This document shows positions 4,300 to 9,050 of a stretch of 9,050 nt of DNA, in pieces. Both the position numbers and the translations under genes were made by a program. The notes under the pieces were generated by a model that was not told the origin of the DNA, made no database searches, and was given only the letters and a program-made list of their open reading frames with translations. How positions within the stretch are numbered: the stretch's first letter is position 1; the number at the start of each line of letters is the position of its first letter. The stretch is from positions 1-9,050 of the forward strand of contig DATEOW010000150.1 of NCBI GenBank assembly GCA_035273665.1. The letters are read 5' to 3'. Origin of the DNA: DATEEW01 sp035273665. Its GTDB lineage: Bacteria; Pseudomonadota; Gammaproteobacteria; Burkholderiales; SG8-39.

Positions 4300-4434
4300 T
4301 TACAGAATTCTATCCCAACTATTCCAGCGCGCCTTCGAACCGTTCGTCTTCGCATCGACGTGAAGCGTGAGGCGATAGAGCCGCCAGTTGAGCAGCTTCC
4401 AGTTACCGATACGAATGCAGCAATAGCGGATCAT
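4300..4434 (-). CDS. Possible 44-aa basic protein
   Basis: A 44-codon frame starts with ATG at 4434, only 6 nt after the stop of the preceding operon gene, and ends with TAA at 4300. The product is basic and rich in aromatic residues (start MIRYCCIRIGNWKLLNWRLY, later ARWNSWDRIL), giving repeated W/L/R patterns. Support comes from the open frame and the tight operon spacing. Against it are a poor ribosome binding site and small size. If not coding, the operon ends at 4441 and the gap is about 280 nt, in which only the palindrome at 4274-4289 and the hairpin at 4177-4203 are notable. Confidence 0.4.
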   Translation of the reverse strand: MIRYCCIRIGNWKLLNWRLYRLTLHVDAKTNGSKARWNSWDRIL

Positions 4435-4440
4435 GCGCTG

Positions 4441-4647
4441 TCAGATGGTGAATGGGTCAGACAGTTTTCGGTGGTCGATATCGCGACCACGCTCAAGAAG
4501 CGCACGCGTGTCATCGCCTTTGAACTTCTCGTCATCTGTAGACGCTTGGCCTTCCGGCGTTCCAAGCCAATCAATGTAACGGCGAATAAAGTCTCGTCGC
4601 TCTTGGATGGCTTCTTTAGAAAACAAATGCTGCGCAAGTAGACTCAC
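4441..4647 (-). CDS. Hypothetical phage protein, 68 aa, GTG start
   Basis: The 68-aa product starts MSLLAQHLFSKEAIQERRDF and is largely helical and charged, with WLGTPEGQAS in the middle and an RGRDIDHRKL segment near the end. The GTG at 4647 forms a GTGA overlap with the preceding stop, and AGGAG lies about 10 nt upstream. A competing plus-strand frame (4360-4641) has no ribosome binding site and no operon context, and a second minus frame is a shadow. No domain is recognised. Confidence 0.66.
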   Translation of the reverse strand: MSLLAQHLFSKEAIQERRDFIRRYIDWLGTPEGQASTDDEKFKGDDTRALLERGRDIDHRKLSDPFTI

Positions 4648-5006
4648 GGTGGCGCATCTCCTGTGTTGGTCGCCTGCATACGCTTAACTTCGTCCGGGTT
4701 CTTGTCTCGCCATTCCTGCCAGCTCTCGTCGGTCAGTTTCCAATCGATCCACTCGGGCAAATCCGGCTTTGGAACGCAACCCTGATCAAGATGCTTACAG
4801 CATTCGTTGTCTTCAAGGTAGACGCGATGCTTTGAACAGAAATACAAACCGCAACCATTCTCGCCGCCATACGGCTCGCTATTAGCGCAGACACACCCGA
4901 GGCCGCGATCAATTCGCTCGTTGCATTCTGGATGGTCACAGACAGCCGGAACGCCGTAACCGATGTCCCTCTCCCAATTGCCATCATATCCAATCGCCCA
5001 CCCCAT
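4644..5006 (-). CDS. Cys-rich, probably zinc-binding phage protein, 120 aa
   Basis: The protein starts MGWAIGYDGNWERDIGYGVP and contains C23, C28 (CDHPEC), C38, C40, C52, C57, H60, C69, C70 and C77. Several of these form CxnC pairs fit for one or two zinc-ribbon-like sites in the first 80 residues. The C-terminal third (about 84-108) is acidic and Trp-rich (LPEWIDWKLTDESWQEW). From memory, the N-terminal pattern recurs in hypothetical proteins of proteobacterial phages. The ATG at 5006 has a very strong AAGGAGG site 8 nt upstream, better than most genes here, suggesting high expression. Role unknown. Confidence 0.75.
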   Translation of the reverse strand: MGWAIGYDGNWERDIGYGVPAVCDHPECNERIDRGLGCVCANSEPYGGENGCGLYFCSKHRVYLEDNECCKHLDQGCVPKPDLPEWIDWKLTDESWQEWRDKNPDEVKRMQATNTGDAPP

Positions 5007-5009
5007 ACC

Positions 5010-5204
5010 CTATCCCTCCTTAGTATCCGCCACGCGGACTTTCCACGTCTTCGCATTATCTGCACTGGTTAGCCATATCTGGACCTCGCGAGCGCGCATA
5101 AAGCCAGCGTAGGCCGCCCAAAACACCCAGCCGCACAAGAAGGAGACGCCTACTATTGGCGCGCAAACGATGGCGTGCAGTAGCAGTAACAGGAATCTTT
5201 TCAC
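5010..5204 (-). CDS. Small membrane protein, 64 aa
   Basis: The start MKRF is followed by a hydrophobic stretch from about residue 4 to 36, interrupted at CAPIVG. It could be one long helix or a two-helix hairpin, after which a polar tail (about 37-64, with VQIWLTSADNAKTW) extends. Lys2-Arg3 suggests a cytoplasmic N-terminus. The GTG at 5204 overlaps the upstream stop (GTGA), and the last codons carry the AAGGAGG site of the next gene. Holin, exclusion or anchor roles are possible; no lysis genes are visible nearby. Confidence 0.7.
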   Translation of the reverse strand: MKRFLLLLLHAIVCAPIVGVSFLCGWVFWAAYAGFMRAREVQIWLTSADNAKTWKVRVADTKEG

Positions 5205-5566
5205 GCCTTACTCTCCGCAGCCTCAGAAGATGGCACATCGAGAACGAATGAGACTAAGTTTCCATCGGTAAACTTCGCAGTGAACCGCCTATATTCTGGA
5301 CCGCTTTCAATGCAGCCAGTCAAAATGCCGTGGTAGTTCATGTCTACGTTTTCGCGGTCCACGACACGCCTTATTGTTCCGCAAATTGACTGCAATGATC
5401 CTTCTGGCGCGTCCGGGTAAGGACGCTCGGCTTTTGGCACGTCCTCATAATGCCATTCATCACAGATCAGGCGCCCGCCGACGATTCTCAGTTCATCGAG
5501 TGTGCAGCTAAGGTCCTTCGTCTGATAAACCTTACCTTCATGGTGCAGGCGGTCAAACATTCCCAT
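5201..5566 (-). CDS. Hypothetical phage protein, 121 aa
   Basis: The 121-aa protein starts MGMFDRLHHEGKVYQTKDLS. The MGMFD opening and a following YQTKDL-like segment are, from memory, common in phage proteins of unknown function. The centre is acidic (CDEWHYEDVPKAERPYPD), and the C-terminal half looks beta-rich (RRFTAKFTDGNLVSFVLDV). The ATG at 5566 has AGGAG 6 nt upstream, within the overlapping end of the preceding gene. An ATG two codons in is less well placed. Coupled by GTGA to the membrane protein downstream. No catalytic motif seen. Confidence 0.74.
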   Translation of the reverse strand: MGMFDRLHHEGKVYQTKDLSCTLDELRIVGGRLICDEWHYEDVPKAERPYPDAPEGSLQSICGTIRRVVDRENVDMNYHGILTGCIESGPEYRRFTAKFTDGNLVSFVLDVPSSEAAESKA

Positions 5567-5753
5567 TGGCTGCTCCTGGCTGATGGGACCCTATGCCGTT
5601 GCGCCACTGGCAAAGCTCCGAACTGTGAACATAGAACCTACCGCCCTCACGCAGCACCGACGGCGCCGCAAGTCCTGCGGCCTCGAATTCGCGCGCCTGC
5701 TCGGGCGTAATCTCGATGACTTTGGTGCGGTCTTCGTCTTGGACGTGCGTCAC
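5553..5753 (-). CDS. Hypothetical protein, 66 aa, GTG start
   Basis: The product starts MTHVQDEDRTKVIEITPEQA, with an acidic N-terminus, an ITPEQAREFEAAG helix, and a REGGRFYVHSSEL beta segment. It resembles a small DNA-binding or helix-hairpin accessory protein, but no family is recognised. The GTG at 5753 has CGGAG about 10 nt upstream. The last 14 nt overlap the next gene and supply its ribosome binding site. Upstream, 77 nt separate it from the zinc-knuckle gene and hold nothing certain. Confidence 0.62.
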   Translation of the reverse strand: MTHVQDEDRTKVIEITPEQAREFEAAGLAAPSVLREGGRFYVHSSELCQWRNGIGSHQPGAANGNV

Positions 5754-5830
5754 GGTCTATCAGCTCCGATGGTCAGTTCAGGTCTGCGGTGAATCAAAAA
5801 GCCGCGTCAAGTACCGCGAGAACTGCCCTT

Positions 5831-5965
5831 TCAGGTACTCGTCCGATACCGGAATCTGCGGCGCTCTCGAGCACGCTTGCCGGATCGCTGGTGAGCACGT
5901 TCTTCCTCGCAGCGCTTGCATAGGCGCCGGTGGATTCGTAGAGGCTTGCCGCATTTACAGTTCAT
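5831..5965 (-). CDS. 44-aa zinc-knuckle-like micro-protein
   Basis: The short product has a four-cysteine knot at its start: C3-K-C5 and C16-K-R-C19 (MNCKCGKPLRIHRRLCKRCE), a likely zinc ribbon. An Arg-rich tail (RERRRFRYR) follows, suited to nucleic-acid binding. The ATG at 5965 makes an ATGA overlap with the stop of the adenine methyltransferase gene, and GGAGACGCC lies upstream as its ribosome binding site. Such tiny Cys4 proteins are common in phages and easily missed by gene callers. Function unknown; a regulatory or RNA/DNA-binding role is inference. Confidence 0.65.
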   Translation of the reverse strand: MNCKCGKPLRIHRRLCKRCEEERAHQRSGKRARERRRFRYRTST

Positions 5966-6507
5966 GGCTGGGCGTCTCCGTCACTCTCAGATTGTCTATG
6001 GATCACTCTCGATCGCACTCCGAGTAATCCGCTGTTCAAAAGAACTTCGGCCATCTCGGCTCCATACGCGCACAACACAATCCCAAAGGGTGGCGTCGTT
6101 GTAACGCCTCGACCGTTGGCGCCTGGACGGTGCCCGCGCTCGAAATAGATTCGGCCCTTGAGGAATAGAAGGGCTTGCGCCGCGCTCATGTAGTCCTGCA
6201 GATCGTGCGTCTCAGTGCGCGCCGGCATCAAAGCAATACCGTTGCCGTGCTCGACTAGTCGCGCATACCACGGGCGCTTGCCGCTGAATGGAGGGTTGAG
6301 CCAAACAGATCCAGACCACTCTGCAGACAGTCCGTTGTCCGCCTTGGTCAAATGACGCTTCGCAGGCACTGACGACGGCGGGACTCCCGGGCTGCACGGA
6401 TCTAGATCGAACTCGACCCCGAGCGCGCGGAACATCCATGACGGTGTATACCACTCGTCGTTTTCGTTGCTCACGCCTGCAATGTCGAACATCGGCTCAG
6501 TTTTCAC
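5962..6507 (-). CDS. Phage N6-adenine DNA methyltransferase (Dam-type), 181 aa
   Basis: Transfers a methyl group from S-adenosylmethionine to adenine N6 in DNA. Motifs fit the compact phage Dam-type family: DEWYTP (17-22), DLDPCSP (34-40, equivalent to the AdoMet/D-P motif), VWLNPPFS (68-75, the catalytic NPPF/DPPY motif), LFLKGRIYF (114-122) and TPPFGIVLCAYG (138-149). The length is typical, and all core motifs are present. A GTG at 6507 is the longest start, with a weak GGCGAG site. An ATG at codon 6 is the alternative. No restriction endonuclease adjoins it, so it is an orphan methylase, probably protective or regulatory. It is clearly diverged from the second adenine methylase at 7303-7812. 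Confidence 0.85.
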   Translation of the reverse strand: MKTEPMFDIAGVSNENDEWYTPSWMFRALGVEFDLDPCSPGVPPSSVPAKRHLTKADNGLSAEWSGSVWLNPPFSGKRPWYARLVEHGNGIALMPARTETHDLQDYMSAAQALLFLKGRIYFERGHRPGANGRGVTTTPPFGIVLCAYGAEMAEVLLNSGLLGVRSRVIHRQSESDGDAQP

Positions 6508-6536
6508 GGTGTACTCGCCGCACTATAGGAATCGGG

Positions 6537-7040
6537 TCAATGGAAATCGACAAAGCCAGCATTCGACGCAAGCTCGAAAGCTCGCCTCATATCGGCGTAT
6601 CCGCCGCGAAAGAATTGATCCTGGTGCGCGTCGGCCTTCGCTTGGAAGGCAGCAAAGTCTTTTGCGAGCTTCGCCGATACTGCTGCACCGATCGCGCCTT
6701 CGTTGTCGGCGAAGTTGATTAATTCCCAGAACGGCCCCTCGGTAGCTTTCCATGCGCCCGACGCATAGCCGCGTTTGTCGCTTTCGTCTGCATTGTCATC
6801 AAACGGATAGCCGGCGAGTTCGGCCAACTGGTTTCTCCAATAGCCGTATCCGCTGTAACTCCTGCTAATGCCGACACAGCTTTCTTCATACGAATACCAC
6901 GCGTTGTGCTCGATCTCGTCGGCGCGTCCGGGGAAGTTATCGTTCTTGCTCGCCTGGGCGTAGCCAAGATTGTATCCGTCGTCATCGTTCTCGACGGCAA
7001 CCTTCGCGATTCGGCTGTATGCAGTTACATCAAGACCCAT
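6537..7040 (-). CDS. Conserved phage hypothetical protein, 167 aa
   Basis: The protein starts MGLDVTAYSRIAKVAVENDD and contains an aromatic Ser/Tyr stretch (SRSYSGYGYWRNQLAELAG, about 59-77), an acidic middle, and a C-terminal Ala-rich helical half (AAVSAKLAKDFAAFQ). The MGLDVTAY opening with the SYSGYxxWRxxLA pattern is, from memory, found in many phage proteins without assigned function. The ATG at 7040 has CGGAG 9 nt upstream, 17 nt after the preceding stop. It sits between the two adenine methylase genes and probably belongs to the same expression unit. Confidence 0.75.
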   Translation of the reverse strand: MGLDVTAYSRIAKVAVENDDDGYNLGYAQASKNDNFPGRADEIEHNAWYSYEESCVGISRSYSGYGYWRNQLAELAGYPFDDNADESDKRGYASGAWKATEGPFWELINFADNEGAIGAAVSAKLAKDFAAFQAKADAHQDQFFRGGYADMRRAFELASNAGFVDFH

Positions 7041-7057
7041 GACTATTTTCTCCGCTA

Positions 7058-7303
7058 TCAGCTAACAATCCCAATTTGATCCAAGAACTTTGACGCGAAC
7101 TCGCCGGATCGCTTGACGCTATAGGCGTGGTGATTCTTGTCCATTGCTACAGTGTCGATTTTGGTTAAAAAATGATCGACGACATGCGTCAAAACCCTAA
7201 GGTTCTCGAATCGCTTTTCATAGGCGTGAGTGTCTCCGACGGTATCAATCGGTCCGACAAGTTTCGCAAGCACTTCGATTACTGTCTCCGCTTCCAATGT
7301 CAT
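7058..7303 (-). CDS. Hypothetical protein, 81 aa
   Basis: A mostly helical 81-aa protein starting MTLEAETVIEVLAKLVGPID, with an HVVDHFLTKI segment and a C-terminal SGEFASKFLDQIG helix. The ATG at 7303 overlaps by one base the TAA of the methylase gene before it (TAATG), and AAGGGG lies just upstream, close to the start. Its placement between DNA modification genes suggests an accessory early protein; no domain is recognised. Confidence 0.7.
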   Translation of the reverse strand: MTLEAETVIEVLAKLVGPIDTVGDTHAYEKRFENLRVLTHVVDHFLTKIDTVAMDKNHHAYSVKRSGEFASKFLDQIGIVS

Positions 7304-7812
7304 TACCCCTTAGCTGTTGATCGACGCGGACCGCTCACTGGGTCCAAAATAAAACATGCGATATGTCGGCCCGTGCCTTTGCCTTGCGATCCGTCTTCTG
7401 TCGCGCACCATCGAACGTCGCCTAAGTTGCGGACACTGGATACGCAGGCATCCAACATCATCAGCACCCACTTGTCGACCGGGTACACGACGACGGACAA
7501 CTTGCCATTATTCATTTCGGCTATGGCTTTTCGCATCCACGCAGTAGGCCCTTTCTTCTTGCCTTCATGGATGATGGATCCGAAGGGCGGATTGACATAG
7601 TTTCGCTGACCCCATTCGCACGTCAAACCATCGAAGCCGTTCGGCAGCGGATACGGGCATGGGTCAAAGTCGAAATTGAATTCCGCATCAAGGCGCGCGT
7701 ACAGGTCCGGCGGCGTCAGCCAATAGTGCTTTCCGTCGGATCCATTGCCGACGTGGAACTTGTTCTCACTCGGCAGCAATTGATTTTGGTGCGATCCGTC
7801 ACCCATTGGCAT
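7303..7812 (-). CDS. Second phage N6-adenine DNA methyltransferase (Dam-type), 169 aa
   Basis: The core motifs are HYWLTPPDLYARL (29-41), FDFDPCPYP (47-55, AdoMet/D-P motif), a DGLTCEWG turn, NYVNPPFG (71-78, catalytic NPPF), and a GKLSVVVYP strand (103-111). The FDFDPCPYP, EWG and NPPFG set is typical of the compact phage adenine methylases, and this copy differs strongly from the one at 5962-6507 outside those motifs. A long loop follows NPPF (IIHEGKKKG). The start is uncertain: ATG 7812 has AAGGG 4 nt upstream, ATG 7806 is better spaced from the same site, and TTG 7824 is also in frame. The gene overlaps the end of the cytosine methylase gene. No partner nuclease is seen. Confidence 0.83.
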   Translation of the reverse strand: MPMGDGSHQNQLLPSENKFHVGNGSDGKHYWLTPPDLYARLDAEFNFDFDPCPYPLPNGFDGLTCEWGQRNYVNPPFGSIIHEGKKKGPTAWMRKAIAEMNNGKLSVVVYPVDKWVLMMLDACVSSVRNLGDVRWCATEDGSQGKGTGRHIACFILDPVSGPRRSTAKG

Positions 7813-8488
7813 CGGACCCTTCAAGAGATTGTGTAGGGCGCCAGTATCGCGCGATATGCGTCGATAGGATGGCGGGAATTTTTGCTATTTGGGCTGCGGC
7901 CTGTTTGCGGCTTACCTTCACTTGGGATTCTCCAGCGCAATCACGGGAAGTGAACCTGGCGCCGTTCCCGGCATCTGTGCGCCTAGTGGCCGCAGTTTGA
8001 AAACTGCGGCCGGAACCGTCGAAGCGAAACGACGGAACCTTTACGTGATTGCCTATAGGCATCAACGCCGGCACATCGCCCCAAAGGTAAAAGCTGCCAA
8101 AGTTCCACCGAGCTCGACCGACCCAAGGCTGAGCTCCGCGGACGTTCTCAACGACCAGCGGAATGTGCCGGCCGGCGGCCTCGATCGCCTCGCGCTGAAT
8201 TCGAAAGCACGCCTCGAATAGCGAATTGTCAGGAGGCGGTAAAGCCTTCGCGCGTTTCCAAGGCATTGCGCGATAGCTGTAGGCTTGGCAGGGCGGACTT
8301 GCGACGATTAGGTCGGCGTCTTTGAACTGGCGCCCGTGCAGCGTCAGCACGTCTTGCAGCACCAACTGCGCCGGGTATTTGTGTTCGCCATATTGATGGC
8401 GTTCGATATCGAAGCCGATCACGTCGTAGCCTTCGGCCATCAAGCCTTCAGTCCAACCGCCAAGGCCGCAAAATAGATCGATAGCCAT
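7799..8488 (-). CDS. Compact C5-cytosine DNA methyltransferase, 229 aa
   Basis: Methylates cytosine C5 in DNA using S-adenosylmethionine. Motif I is AIDLFCGLGGWTEG (2-15), motif II VIGFDIE (23-29), and motif IV ASPPCQAYSYRAMPW (63-77) with catalytic C67. Motif VI is VVENVRG (112-118) with E114, and SFQTAATRR (162-170) lies where motif VIII (QxRxR) is expected. The end IAKIPAILSTHIARYW (201-216) replaces the usual GNxV-type motif X. At 229 aa it is shorter than typical enzymes (over 300 aa), leaving a small target-recognition region, as in many phage copies. ATG 8488 with GGGGA 7 nt upstream is preferred; a GTG one codon earlier is possible. It overlaps genes on both sides and has no restriction partner here. 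Confidence 0.88.
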   Translation of the reverse strand: MAIDLFCGLGGWTEGLMAEGYDVIGFDIERHQYGEHKYPAQLVLQDVLTLHGRQFKDADLIVASPPCQAYSYRAMPWKRAKALPPPDNSLFEACFRIQREAIEAAGRHIPLVVENVRGAQPWVGRARWNFGSFYLWGDVPALMPIGNHVKVPSFRFDGSGRSFQTAATRRTDAGNGARFTSRDCAGESQVKVSRKQAAAQIAKIPAILSTHIARYWRPTQSLEGSDANG

Positions 8489-8781
8489 CACGGCTTCCCC
8501 GCTCCCGTTTCCTTAGCGGACATAGCATCGCGCCGAACATTGATCTTCGCTTCGATACTGGAAACTAGTGTTCTGGCCTGTATTTCATCGACCTTAGTAA
8601 ATGCGGCTTCGGCATCATCCCAGGCTTTTTCGACTTCTTCGCCGCCGAACTGAAGCGCGAAGTTGCATATACCAAGGCCGGGCGGATTCCAATAAAAGCG
8701 AATCTCCGGACCATCCTTGCCATCATCTAGCTTGACTAGAATTTGTTCGTCGCCAGTCTCAAATAATTTCGCGAACTTCAT
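8488..8781 (-). CDS. Hypothetical phage protein, 97 aa
   Basis: The product starts MKFAKLFETGDEQILVKLDD, continues with PEIRFYWNPPGLGICNFALQ, and ends in an acidic helix (VEKAWDDAEAAFTKVDEIQA). It appears as a beta-sheet N-terminus followed by a helical C-terminus. The MKFAKLFE and EIRFYWxPxGLG patterns recall other phage hypothetical proteins; no function is known to me. The ATG at 8781 is preferred over an upstream frame extension to 8829 because an AAGG site lies about 10 nt before it and the extension overlaps the preceding gene. Its stop overlaps the methylase start. Confidence 0.75.
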   Translation of the reverse strand: MKFAKLFETGDEQILVKLDDGKDGPEIRFYWNPPGLGICNFALQFGGEEVEKAWDDAEAAFTKVDEIQARTLVSSIEAKINVRRDAMSAKETGAGKP

Positions 8782-8783
8782 GG

Positions 8784-9050
8784 CTACACACCTTCCTTCG
8801 TTGGAACTGGCGACGGGATCGCCATCCACTTGTTATGGTCCTGTTGATTCACATCAGCGCCGTACTCGCACGAATACGCATCGCCAGTCCAAACAAGCAC
8901 GATGTCGTCGGGTGGCGGCCAATCTTCCTCAATTGATCTCCATGGACTCGCTGCCGGCACTGCTGGCGCGGCGAGGGCGGCGTGAATCGCTCGCTTTGCA
9001 TCAATGATTTCCGCTTGTGTGTATTGAGTTGAATGTCGGTCGTCGTTTCT
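8784..9050 (-). CDS. DUF551-like phage protein, C-terminal part (runs off right edge)
   Basis: The frame is open for 88 codons from the window edge to the TAG at 8784; the start lies outside. The N-terminal visible part is Ala/Pro-rich (AIHAALAAPAVPAASP). It is followed by WRSIEEDWPPPDDIVLVW and NKWMAIPSPVP. This W..Ixx..P..dd.VLVW...kWM.iP.P layout fits the small DUF551 fold of many phage and prophage proteins of unknown role. Its last codons hold the ribosome binding site of the next gene, placing it in the same leftward operon. Confidence 0.75.
   Translation of the reverse strand, partial: RNDDRHSTQYTQAEIIDAKRAIHAALAAPAVPAASPWRSIEEDWPPPDDIVLVWTGDAYSCEYGADVNQQDHNKWMAIPSPVPTKEGV

Noticed and set aside
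4360..4641. Plus-strand open frame of 93 codons
   Set aside because: It has a GTG start without a ribosome binding site. The opposite strand carries a coupled 68-aa gene with an AGGAG site and a second small frame in operon spacing.
5794..5898. 34-codon minus-strand frame between the micro-protein and the 66-aa gene
   Set aside because: It overlaps most of the zinc-knuckle gene in another frame, has a GTG start without a clear ribosome binding site, and shows no motif.
9000..9012. ATCAATGATTTCC, similar to the iteron-like repeat at 1684
   Set aside because: It is a single copy inside a coding frame, over 7 kb away and without a partner, so it is taken as chance.

Overview
The window reads as the early/accessory region of a temperate tailed phage or prophage of a high-GC proteobacterium, most likely Burkholderiales. 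This rests on small ORFs packed on one strand, ATGA/GTGA start-stop overlaps, strong GGAG-type ribosome binding sites, phage-type DNA methyltransferases, and a CHC2 zinc-finger primase piece beside a DUF3987 helicase-like protein. No structural, integrase, lysis or repressor gene is visible. Family names are recognised by eye from motifs; no search was run.

Layout, following leftward (minus-strand) transcription from the right edge. (1) 9050-4300: a continuous polycistron of about thirteen genes. It begins with a DUF551-like protein cut by the window edge, then a 97-aa hypothetical, a compact C5-cytosine methyltransferase, an N6-adenine methyltransferase, two hypotheticals and a second, divergent N6-adenine methyltransferase. 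Small genes follow: a 44-aa zinc-knuckle protein, a 66-aa protein, a 121-aa protein, a 64-aa membrane protein, a 120-aa Cys-rich protein, a 68-aa protein and a doubtful 44-aa ORF. (2) 4299-4161: a leader with a 16-bp palindrome and a hairpin. (3) 4160-1907: a replication cassette of a 70-aa protein, a CHC2 zinc-finger protein and a DUF3987 protein, all joined by GTGA overlaps. A parS-like palindrome lies inside the 5' end of the DUF3987 gene. (4) 1906-1640: a non-coding stretch dense in inverted and direct repeats, with a DnaA-box-like site and an AT-rich patch; it resembles a replication origin or a structured RNA. (5) 1639-1100: a small rightward unit of two genes with its own promoter and intrinsic terminator. 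(6) 1099-1: a second leftward operon of five complete small genes and one partial gene, started from a promoter that overlaps the rightward promoter back to back over one palindrome.

How it may fit together: the methyltransferases would modify phage DNA against host restriction (no nuclease partner is present), the zinc-finger and DUF3987 proteins would act in DNA replication, and the adjacent repeat region is the natural candidate for their cis-acting site. The parS-like palindrome and origin-like repeats raise the possibility of a plasmid-like prophage, but no ParA/ParB, Rep or protelomerase gene is in view. The most unusual signals are the three-copy nested inverted repeat (1733-1864), the parS-like site (3461-3476) and the shared divergent promoter/operator (1127-1170).
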